NCBI GenBank assembly: GCA_900545335.1
Contig: UQYP01000003.1
Coordinates: 62,001 to 126,000, forward strand
Direction of reading: 5' to 3'
DNA from: an uncultured Sutterella sp.
GTDB taxonomy: Bacteria > Pseudomonadota > Gammaproteobacteria > Burkholderiales > Burkholderiaceae_F
DNA: 64,000 nt
Every line of letters begins with the position of its first letter. The stretch's first letter is position 1. The notes under the pieces are model-generated. The model saw nothing but the letters and a program-made list of their open reading frames with translations. It searched no databases and was not told where the DNA came from. Below, one piece after another: positions 36,998 to 43,986 of the stretch. Both the position numbers and the translations under genes were made by a program.

Positions 36998-37716
36998 TGC
37001 CTGTGGCCGATATCAAAAACAAAGAGCGCCGCGTCAGTGAAGATGACGCGGCCTTTGTGCTTCAGAGCTGGAATTGGAAAGAAACGAGCCTTCTCGTAGA
37101 GTTTTTTACTCTCAAGCACGGCAAAGTTATTGCGGTTGCCCGCGGGGCAAAGCGGCCGGGCAGTCACTTCAGAGGCCTTCTCACCCCATTTTCTCCCTTA
37201 AAAATCGGTTTTTCCGGACAAAACGAAGTTAAAAATTTGCTTAGAGTGCAGTGGCTTGGAGGCTACTTTCCGATTGAAGGCGATGCGCTTTTTTCGGCCT
37301 TTTATGTCAATGAGCTTTTGATTCGGCTTCTCGCCCGTGAAGATGAGATGCAGGAACTTTTTGCCTCTTATGTCCGTGTGCTTGAAAAATTAGCCGCCGA
37401 TGAGGTCAATCGGGAAATTGCTCTGAGAACATTTGAGTTGGAGTTAATGGAGTCATTAGGTTACGGACTGCCTCAAACGGGAGAATCCTGGTATTGGGAC
37501 GGGGAGGAGTTAAAGCCCTGCAAGGGCGATGAATTTCACACCGATCGCCATATCATCATTGATTCAAGCATGATAAAAAGACTTCATGACAGGGACTTTC
37601 GCTCCAAAGAGACGTTGGCTTTTGCGAAAACTTTGATGCGCCGAATGATTGCTCACTACGCAGGTGATAAGCCCCTCAATACACGGCGAATATTTGAGGA
37701 ATTAAAAAGACTCTGA
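36997..37716 (+). CDS. recO: DNA repair protein RecO
   Basis: 239 aa. N-terminal OB-fold (ETSLLVEFFT, GKVIAVARGAKR) and a helical C-terminal domain. It loads RecA with RecR in gap repair. The CxxC zinc motif seen in some RecO proteins is absent. Overlaps era by one base. Confidence 0.9.
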   Translation: MPVADIKNKERRVSEDDAAFVLQSWNWKETSLLVEFFTLKHGKVIAVARGAKRPGSHFRGLLTPFSPLKIGFSGQNEVKNLLRVQWLGGYFPIEGDALFSAFYVNELLIRLLAREDEMQELFASYVRVLEKLAADEVNREIALRTFELELMESLGYGLPQTGESWYWDGEELKPCKGDEFHTDRHIIIDSSMIKRLHDRDFRSKETLAFAKTLMRRMIAHYAGDKPLNTRRIFEELKRL

Positions 37717-37728
37717 AAAGGATTAGTG

Positions 37729-38136
37729 ATGATTGCAGGAATCGGCTGTGATGTCGTTGAATTAAAGCGAGTGGAAGAGGTGCTTCTTAAGCACGGAGAT
37801 CGCTTTGTTGAGCGAATCCTGACCCCCAATGAAATGCCTTTATATCGCAAGCGTTTGTCTTTAGGTCAAAACCATGCATTGGCTTTTGTGGCCTCTCGCT
37901 GGGCAGCCAAAGAAGCAGTTTCCAAGGCCTTGGGAACGGGGATTGCTGAGGATGTCACCTTTCACTCGATGGAAGTTATGCACAATGCAAAAGGCGCCCC
38001 TCTGATGCTTTTTCGCAATGCACTGGGGCAACGGCTGATGGATGAAGGAATTTTTGTGCATATTTCCATTACGGATGAAAAAAACATGGTTGCGGCTTTT
38101 GCCGTTGCCGAACAACGTCTCGAAGGAGCACACTGA
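37729..38136 (+). CDS. acpS: Holo-ACP synthase
   Basis: 135 aa from ATG 37729 (AAGGA 6 nt upstream; GTG 37726 possible). MIAGIGCDVVE holds the metal-binding Asp and RWAAKEAVSKALG the conserved Glu/Lys. It transfers 4'-phosphopantetheine to AcpP Ser37. pdxJ, which commonly precedes acpS, is absent here. Stop overlaps nagZ start (TGATG). Confidence 0.94.
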   Translation: MIAGIGCDVVELKRVEEVLLKHGDRFVERILTPNEMPLYRKRLSLGQNHALAFVASRWAAKEAVSKALGTGIAEDVTFHSMEVMHNAKGAPLMLFRNALGQRLMDEGIFVHISITDEKNMVAAFAVAEQRLEGAH

Positions 38137-39143
38137 TGGGACCGCTGGTACTCGATATTGAAGGAACCGTTCTGAACGAATCAGATATTCGAAGAATCTC
38201 TGATCCCCTTGTCGGTATGGTGATTCTTTTTACCCGAAATTATGAAAATCGGGAGCAGCTTACCCGGTTGTGCAACCACATTCATTCCATTAAACCTGAA
38301 ATCCTGATTGCTGTCGATCATGAGGGCGGCCGTGTGCAGCGCTTCCGTGAGGGCTTTACTCAGATTCCGGCTATGCAAAAGTTGGGCGAACTTTGGGAAA
38401 CTCAATCGGAAAATGCACTCTTATTGGCGATGGCCTGCGGATACGTTATGGCAGCTGAGCTTCGTGCCTGCGGTGTTGATATGACTTTTGCGCCCTGTTT
38501 GGATGTGGGTTTCGGTCGTTCACAGATTATCGGCGAGCGTGCTTTTTCTTCCGATCCGTCAGTGATTACACAATTGGCGTTGGCTATTGTTCAGGGTTTA
38601 AGACTTGCCGGCATGAGTAACTGCGGCAAGCACTTTCCGGGGCACGGCTGGGTAAAGGCTGACAGTCATCTGGAATTGCCTATGGACGAACGCTCCTATG
38701 AAGAGCTTGAAGCCATGGATCTCAAGCCCTATTTCTGGATGGGACAGGCATTGGACAGCGTCATGGCTGCTCATGTTTTGTACCCTGAGGCTGACAATAA
38801 ACCCGCAGGCTTTTCTTCTTATTGGCTGCAGACAGTATTGCGTGATACCTTGCACTTTACAGGAGCCGTCTTTTCGGACGATCTTTCCATGAAGGGGGCT
38901 GTTGCCGAGGGGGATGTCACTCAAAGAGCTCACGCTGCCTTGAAGGCGGGTTGCGATATGCTGATTTTATGTAATGACTTTGAGGCGTCCGACAAACTTT
39001 TAAAGACTTTGCAATTTGAGGATAGTCCCCAAAGACAGGAACGCGTAAAACGTTTGATGCCCAAAGGCGAGGCACTTCAATGGGATGCGTTAGTGAATTC
39101 TGCGCTCTACAAGCGCTCAAAAGCTCTGATTCCTTCTGATTGA
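38136..39143 (+). CDS. nagZ: Beta-N-acetylhexosaminidase (family GH3)
   Basis: 335 aa. DHEGGRVQRF and KHFPGHGWVKADSH (catalytic His loop) followed by FSDDLSMKGA with the nucleophile Asp identify NagZ. It removes GlcNAc from cell-wall muropeptides in the cytoplasm during recycling. Last gene of the operon. Confidence 0.95.
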   Translation: MGPLVLDIEGTVLNESDIRRISDPLVGMVILFTRNYENREQLTRLCNHIHSIKPEILIAVDHEGGRVQRFREGFTQIPAMQKLGELWETQSENALLLAMACGYVMAAELRACGVDMTFAPCLDVGFGRSQIIGERAFSSDPSVITQLALAIVQGLRLAGMSNCGKHFPGHGWVKADSHLELPMDERSYEELEAMDLKPYFWMGQALDSVMAAHVLYPEADNKPAGFSSYWLQTVLRDTLHFTGAVFSDDLSMKGAVAEGDVTQRAHAALKAGCDMLILCNDFEASDKLLKTLQFEDSPQRQERVKRLMPKGEALQWDALVNSALYKRSKALIPSD

Positions 39144-39156
39144 TCTGTCATTTGAA

Positions 39157-39183
39157 GCGCCCGGATTGCGAAATCTCGGGCGC
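39157..39183. terminator. Stem-loop between convergent nagZ and SDR
   Basis: GCGCCCG and CGGGCGC, extended by GATT/AATC, loop GCGA. Strong stem, weak U tail on both strands. Confidence 0.6.
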
Positions 39184-39206
39184 GATGCGTTAACAGCACT
39201 TCTTTG

Positions 39207-39977
39207 TCAGAGGAAGGCACCGTTGCAGACTTGGAGAACCTGTCCTTTGACTGCCCGACCCATTTTGCTGGCTAAGTACAGGCATGCATAAGCCTGGTCG
39301 ATAGCTTGGCATTCTGGTCCCGGGAAATATACGAAATGACCGCTGTACTGAAGCATCTTGGCTCCGCCCGGCTGTTGACCAGCTTTGTTGGCGATGTGAG
39401 CAGGCGTAATGGTGGCGCCGGGAGCAACGGCGTTGCAACGAATATTGGTATCGATTAAACGCATAGCAACATTTTTGGTGAGAGTATTAAGAGCACCTTT
39501 GGTAGAGGTATAGGTTGCTCCGCAAAAGGGATGTGTTCCGTTAACTGACGAGATATTGATAATGACGCCGTCATTTTGCGGCAAAATGATTTTCAGCGCT
39601 TCTCTGATATAACGCATCGGTCCGCCAAGATTGGTATTCATCACATAGAGCATCCAGTCATCATCGGTTTCGTCAATAATTTTCTGTTCGCCGATACCCG
39701 CATTGTTCACAAGGATGTCTAAGCGACCGAAAGTTTTCAGTGTTTCTTCAAACACTTTTTTTGTATCTTCGGTTGAGCAGACATCTGCAACAACACCTAT
39801 GGCCTTGCCGCCTTTTGCCCGGATGTCTTCGACAACGGCATTTAGTTTTTCCTCACTGCGAGCCGTTATGACGACACTGGCTCCTTCTTCAGCAAAGAGT
39901 TCAGCAATCGTTTGTCCCATACCGTAACTCGCACCGGTTACGATAGCAACCTTGCCGGCTAACATTTGACTGTCCAT
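39207..39977 (-). CDS. SDR-family oxidoreductase
   Basis: 256 aa from ATG 39977 with GGAG upstream. TGASYGMG is the NAD(P) site, NNAG the second motif and ISSVNGTHPFCGATYTSTK the Ser-Tyr-Lys catalytic set. The tail after the fold (HFVYFPGPECQAIDQAYA to CNGAFL) departs from the usual GG-x-x-x end of classical SDRs. It is an isolated gene, so the substrate (sugar, steroid, small carbonyl) cannot be guessed. Confidence 0.85.
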   Translation of the reverse strand: MDSQMLAGKVAIVTGASYGMGQTIAELFAEEGASVVITARSEEKLNAVVEDIRAKGGKAIGVVADVCSTEDTKKVFEETLKTFGRLDILVNNAGIGEQKIIDETDDDWMLYVMNTNLGGPMRYIREALKIILPQNDGVIINISSVNGTHPFCGATYTSTKGALNTLTKNVAMRLIDTNIRCNAVAPGATITPAHIANKAGQQPGGAKMLQYSGHFVYFPGPECQAIDQAYACLYLASKMGRAVKGQVLQVCNGAFL

Positions 39978-40111
39978 AGAAATTTCTCCATTAGAAAATT
40001 TTTTGGTCAGTTTAGTGTTAATATCTTTTGATATCAAATACCTATGACGAATACATTTCCATGCCTCTAGAGCATGAATGTTTTGATAATTAAATTTTTT
40101 TGATAAAAAAT

Positions 40112-40139
40112 TTGCATTTTCAGAAAAGCTCAGTAAAAT
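40112..40139 (+). promoter_or_regulatory. Promoter of tRNA-Gly
   Basis: TTGCAT, 16-nt spacer, TAAAAT, ending 13 nt before the tRNA 5' end. Confidence 0.5.
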
Positions 40140-40152
40140 ACCAATCCTGTCC

Positions 40153-40228
40153 GCGGGAATAGCTCAGTTGGTAGAGCGCAACCTTGCCAAGGTTGAGGTC
40201 GCGAGTTCGAGACTCGTTTCCCGCTCCA
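40153..40228 (+). tRNA. tRNA-Gly (GCC)
   Basis: Full cloverleaf: acceptor GCGGGAA/TTCCCGC, D-loop AGCTCAGTTGGTAGAGC, anticodon loop TTGCCAA (GCC), TTCGAGA T-loop, encoded CCA. Confidence 0.97.
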
Positions 40229-40272
40229 AATTCTTAAAGATAGCTCGGTTTTGTCCGGGCTGTTTTTTTTAT

Positions 40273-41133
40273 TTACTGTTTCAAAAATCGGTTAAACCAC
40301 TGAAGGCTGGCCCGGGAATAAAAGTCAGCAAAATTCCGAGCATCAATCGCTTCAAATCCTAAATGAACCCATGCATGGTTAAGTTCTGCCATCAGGTCAT
40401 TTCCCAGAGGTTTCGCACCGCCTTGTTTGCTGAGTTTTTCGTGGCGGTCATTGAGAACAAGGGGAATATGCATATAGGTTGGTTCAGTCCAGCCTAAAGC
40501 GCGATAAATGGCTAATTGCCGAGGGGTGTTATCAATTAAATCAGCTCCCCTCACGATATCGCTAACTTCACTGTCATGATCATCAACAACGACGGCGAGC
40601 TGATAAGCAAATAAACCGTCTGCTCGCTTAATGACAAAATCACCGACGCTTTTTTCTACATTTTGTGAGTAAGAACCCATCCAGCGATCAGAAAAACTAA
40701 TGGTTTTATCTTCTGTTTTAAAACGCCAGGCGCGAATCGATCCCTGAGGTCCATTGCGACAGATGCCGGGATAGTAGTGCAGAGGCAGTCCCTTTTGACG
40801 ATTATTTTCTTCAATACTGTGTCGGGTGCAGGAACAGCCGTAGGCATGACGGGAGTCTATGAGTGATTGGAGAATCTCAGCGTAGCGGCTCTTTCTTTGA
40901 CTTTGCCAAAGAATCGGACCGTCACTTTTCATCTCCAGTTGATTCAGAACTGAAAGAATTCCTTCTGCCCACTCTTTTTTGCACCGGGTTTCATCAATGT
41001 CTTCAATGCGAATGAGCCAGTGTCCGTGATGGGCTTTGGCGTCAATAAAACTCGCAAGCGCAGCGACAAGGCTGCCTGCGTGCAATAAACCGGTAGGGGA
41101 GGGAGCGAAACGCCCGATATAGTTTTCAGTCAT
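40273..41133 (-). CDS. gluQ: Glutamyl-Q tRNA(Asp) synthetase
   Basis: 286 aa, about half the length of GltX because the anticodon-binding domain is missing, as expected. HIGH-like HAGS (18-21), zinc cysteines in AYGCSCTR, and KLSKQGG as KMSKS. It attaches glutamate to queuosine in tRNA-Asp. Begins after the asparaginase terminator. Confidence 0.93.
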   Translation of the reverse strand: MTENYIGRFAPSPTGLLHAGSLVAALASFIDAKAHHGHWLIRIEDIDETRCKKEWAEGILSVLNQLEMKSDGPILWQSQRKSRYAEILQSLIDSRHAYGCSCTRHSIEENNRQKGLPLHYYPGICRNGPQGSIRAWRFKTEDKTISFSDRWMGSYSQNVEKSVGDFVIKRADGLFAYQLAVVVDDHDSEVSDIVRGADLIDNTPRQLAIYRALGWTEPTYMHIPLVLNDRHEKLSKQGGAKPLGNDLMAELNHAWVHLGFEAIDARNFADFYSRASLQWFNRFLKQ

Positions 41134-41158
41134 AGAAAGTGATTTTAACGCAGAAAGG

Positions 41159-41190
41159 AAAAGCCCCGAATATTTCTACTCGGGGCCCTT
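41159..41190 (-). terminator. Terminator of ansB
   Basis: On the minus strand GCCCCGA, 10-nt loop, TCGGGGC, TTTT. Confidence 0.87.
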
Positions 41191-41236
41191 TAGCAAATGC
41201 TACTCAAAACTCTAAACGAGTTTTAACCGCAGATTC

Positions 41237-42280
41237 TTAGTACTTATCAAAGTATTCTTGAATCTTCTTCGGATCGCTGGTCTTCGTCAAAGCCAATTGC
41301 AGCAACACACGAGCCTTTTGCGGGTTCAGGTATTGGCCGGCCACGAAACCGTATTGAGCGTCATTGATTTCAGCATCCTTGGTGGCAGAGCCCGTCGGGA
41401 CACGAGAAGAACGCACAACGGCGACACCGTCCTTAGCAGCCTTTTCGAGGATCGGGAACAAGTTCTTGTGGATGTTGCCGTTACCGACACCAGCCGTCAC
41501 AATACCCTTGTAACCGGCCTTCAACAAAGCTTGAAGCGGTTCAGCAGGAACGTTGGAGTAGTTGTAAACAATACCGACCTTCGGCAAGCTGGTGAGCTTG
41601 GAAACATCGAACGGGGTCTTCGTGGTGTGAGGTGTAGCGGGCGTATTGCCGAAATGCACCTTGGAGTTAAACACATAACCCATCGTACCGAAGTTAGCGC
41701 CTTGGAAGGTTTCCACAGCGGTCGTGTTGGTCTTGATCACGTCGCGAGCGCCGATGATCTTGTCGTCCATGGCAACCATGGCACCGCGGTTAGCTGCTTC
41801 CTTGGAGGCGGCAACCACAACGGCGTTGTACAAGTTCTTCGGACCGTCAGCAGACAAACCGGTAGAAGGCAACATAGCGCCGACGAAAACGATCGGCTTG
41901 GAGCACTTGGCGGTCAAGTGTACAAAGTAAGCTGTTTCTTCCATCGTGTCCGTGCCGTGCGTGACAACGAAACCATCAACCTTGTTGCAGTCTTCATTGA
42001 TCGTCTTCACGAGCTTGAGCCACACGTCATCGGTCATGTCCTGAGAACCGATTTGAACGACTTGCTTCGGAACAACGTTAGCCACTTCAGCCAAAGCGGG
42101 GACTGCAGCGACCAAATGGTTCACGGAGACCTTACCGGCGGTATAGGCCGTACCCGTAGCCGATTGGCCGGCACCGGCGATCGTACCGCCCGTTGCTAAA
42201 ACTTCAACTGTCGGCAAAGCCATGGCGGTAGCGCTGGCAGCCACTAAGGCAGTGGCCAACAAAGTATGTTTCAATTGCAT
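41237..42280 (-). CDS. ansB: Periplasmic L-asparaginase (type II)
   Basis: 347 aa from ATG 42280 with GAGGAG upstream. Signal peptide (MQLKHTLLATALVAAS, cleavage near AMA-LP). Catalytic Thr in TGGTIAG (30-36) and the THGTDTMEE block with Thr-Asp. It hydrolyses asparagine (and glutamine) in the periplasm, feeding aspartate/ammonia and, in anaerobes, fumarate respiration. A perfect 10-bp leader hairpin and an upstream palindrome suggest regulation. Monocistronic. Confidence 0.93.
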   Translation of the reverse strand: MQLKHTLLATALVAASATAMALPTVEVLATGGTIAGAGQSATGTAYTAGKVSVNHLVAAVPALAEVANVVPKQVVQIGSQDMTDDVWLKLVKTINEDCNKVDGFVVTHGTDTMEETAYFVHLTAKCSKPIVFVGAMLPSTGLSADGPKNLYNAVVVAASKEAANRGAMVAMDDKIIGARDVIKTNTTAVETFQGANFGTMGYVFNSKVHFGNTPATPHTTKTPFDVSKLTSLPKVGIVYNYSNVPAEPLQALLKAGYKGIVTAGVGNGNIHKNLFPILEKAAKDGVAVVRSSRVPTGSATKDAEINDAQYGFVAGQYLNPQKARVLLQLALTKTSDPKKIQEYFDKY

Positions 42281-42306
42281 ATACAACTCCTCAAATAACA
42301 ATGAGA

Positions 42307-42345
42307 GGCTCGCTTTAACGCGTCCGGTCAGACAAAAAGCGAGCC
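42307..42345 (-). promoter_or_regulatory. Leader hairpin of ansB
   Basis: GGCTCGCTTT and AAAGCGAGCC are perfect 10-bp complements separated by 19 nt, ending 27 nt upstream of the ansB start in its 5' UTR. No T run follows, so it is probably a stability or regulatory element and not a terminator. Confidence 0.6.
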
Positions 42346-42424
42346 ATGGAGCACTTGCTCTCGGCTATCTATGATAGGTGAAATTAGTTATACGGAGCAT
42401 ATTTTTTAATCGTGCTTTGCCATT

Positions 42425-42440
42425 TCACAATATTTTGTGA
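42425..42440 (-). promoter_or_regulatory. Palindromic operator candidate upstream of ansB
   Basis: TCACAA-TATT-TTGTGA, a perfect 6+4+6 palindrome 145 nt upstream of the ansB start. It is not the FNR (TTGAT-N4-ATCAA) or CRP (TGTGA-N6-TCACA) consensus; regulator unknown. Confidence 0.4.
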
Positions 42441-42562
42441 CTTTTTTATTTTTTAATCGCTAATTGATTGATTTATAAAGAAAAATAATGTTCTAATGAT
42501 TGAATCCGGTTAACCTTTTGATTATTAATGAGATTTTTTCATTAAACCGTACAATCCCTATA

Positions 42563-42590
42563 TTGACTAATTTATTTAAATTATTAAAAT
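42563..42590 (+). promoter_or_regulatory. Promoter of tRNA-Arg
   Basis: TTGACT, 16-nt AT-rich spacer, TAAAAT, 16 nt before the tRNA 5' end. Confidence 0.65.
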
Positions 42591-42606
42591 AATAAATTCC
42601 AGATGT

Positions 42607-42683
42607 GCGCCGGTAGCTCAGTTGGATAGAGTACCTGGCTACGAACCAGGGGGTCGCGGGTTCGAATCCTACCCGGCGCACCA
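42607..42683 (+). tRNA. tRNA-Arg (ACG)
   Basis: Acceptor GCGCCGG/CCGGCGC, anticodon loop CTACGAA (ACG, read as ICG), TTCGAAT T-loop, encoded CCA. Confidence 0.97.
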
Positions 42684-42864
42684 ATACTTCTGAGATGGGG
42701 AACCTTCGGGTTCCTTTTTCTTTTTGTCTTGTTGTTTTTTTGTTTAAACAGTCAGTCATAAATCTGTCAATCAGCTTTCTAATGCGTTTGAACGCCTGTC
42801 TTTAAGCGTTTCTAGAGAATTTGGAATCATTTTGCGTTTAATCAATTTCATCACAAAAAATCCT

Positions 42865-42876
42865 TGAAACGTTTCA
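42865..42876 (+). promoter_or_regulatory. Palindromic operator candidate upstream of exporter
   Basis: TGAAACGTTTCA is a perfect 12-bp palindrome with a central CG, the form of LacI/GalR-family operators, 48 nt before the yddG-like start and overlapping a TTGAAA hexamer. Confidence 0.4.
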
Positions 42877-42923
42877 CTATGATGGCGTTCATTTTCCTCA
42901 ATTTTTTCTGAAGTGAGAGTGTC

Positions 42924-43820
42924 ATGATGAGCCCCAAGACTGTTGCCGGTGCGACTCTAATTGGCCTGATAGCCCCTGTTATGTGGGGTGCAAGCGTTTC
43001 GCTTATCAGAACAATCGCCGAAAATTTCGGTATTGCTCAAGGTCAGTTCTTGCTTTACATTGTCGCAGCCACGGCGCTCTTCTTTATTGTGGGCGTGCCG
43101 AAGTTTGACCGAATTCCGTGGCAGTACAAAACGATCGGTTTAGCCACAGCCAATCTCTCCAGCATTTGCTTTTGCTTATCGCTTTATTTTTCAGACGGCG
43201 GCACACAAACCATGGAAGTGGGGATGGTCAATTACCTTTGGCCCACGATTACCATTGTTTTTGCGATTCTTTTTAATGGACAAAAAGCCCGTTGGTGGAT
43301 TGCCCCGGGAGCAATATTAAGTTTTTGCGGAATTTATTGGATTTTGGGTAACGGTCAGGTAGCAATCGACTCGTTTGTCGAACACATAAAACTCAATCCT
43401 GTGAGCTACATTCTCGCTTTGGGTTCGGCACTCACTTGGTCGGCTTTTTCTTCTATGACCCGGGCCTGGTCAAAAGGAGAAAATCTCAGTACGGTAGTCT
43501 TTTTCTTTGATATCCTCATTTTCGGTAGCTTTTGGGCGATGGGGGTCGGAGGCAGTCCAGAGATCACACTTTTCGGTGTCCTTAATGTTGTACTGGGGGG
43601 TCTGGCGATGGGTTTTGCTTATGCAGCCTGGACGCATGGCATGAGTTACGGCAATATCACTGTTTTAGCGATTGCCTCATATTTCACGCCCGTTCTCTCC
43701 TGCCTTTTTGCCTCTGTTTGGATCGGAGCAGAACTCACATTATCTTTCTGGCAGGGTGTGGCGATGGTTGTGACCGGATCGCTTCTTTGTTGGCACGCCA
43801 CAAAAAAAGCAGCTAAGTAA
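42924..43820 (+). CDS. DMT/EamA transporter, YddG-like aromatic amino acid exporter
   Basis: 298 aa, ten predicted membrane segments in two EamA repeats. N-terminus ATLIGLIAPVMWGASVSLIR resembles YddG, which exports Phe, Tyr and Trp. GTGAGAG lies upstream of tandem ATGs at 42924/42927. Substrate by homology only. Confidence 0.82.
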   Translation: MMSPKTVAGATLIGLIAPVMWGASVSLIRTIAENFGIAQGQFLLYIVAATALFFIVGVPKFDRIPWQYKTIGLATANLSSICFCLSLYFSDGGTQTMEVGMVNYLWPTITIVFAILFNGQKARWWIAPGAILSFCGIYWILGNGQVAIDSFVEHIKLNPVSYILALGSALTWSAFSSMTRAWSKGENLSTVVFFFDILIFGSFWAMGVGGSPEITLFGVLNVVLGGLAMGFAYAAWTHGMSYGNITVLAIASYFTPVLSCLFASVWIGAELTLSFWQGVAMVVTGSLLCWHATKKAAK

Positions 43821-43830
43821 CTTTTTGAGT

Positions 43831-43986
43831 ATGGTTAAAAGAAAAACAGACAAACAAGACGAGCCGGTCACTTTTGCTGAGGGCATCGGCCGTCTGCTTG
43901 CGATGATCATGCTCTTATTAAGGGCTCTGGCGATCGGTGTGATTTGTTATTTTCTCTACCGGTTCGTCGAGCCCTTGCTTCACTGA
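43831..43986 (+). CDS. Small single-pass membrane protein
   Basis: 51 aa: a charged N-terminus (MVKRKTDKQDEP) then one hydrophobic segment (about 22-43) and a short tail. It starts 10 nt after the exporter stop and ends base-to-base with copA on the other strand. No strong ribosome binding site; possibly coupled to the exporter. Unrecognised; it could be spurious. Confidence 0.45.
   Translation: MVKRKTDKQDEPVTFAEGIGRLLAMIMLLLRALAIGVICYFLYRFVEPLLH

Larger units (their letters stand above)
42281..42606 (-). other. ansB upstream region
   Basis: No gene. It holds the ansB leader hairpin (42307-42345), the palindrome TCACAATATTTTGTGA (42425-42440) and, on the plus strand, the tRNA-Arg promoter. 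The rest is AT-rich spacer. Confidence 0.5.

Noticed and set aside
41258..42199. 313-codon open frame on the plus strand opposite ansB
   Set aside because: Antisense shadow of a well-supported asparaginase; no ribosome binding site, no family motif, and biased composition from ansB third positions.
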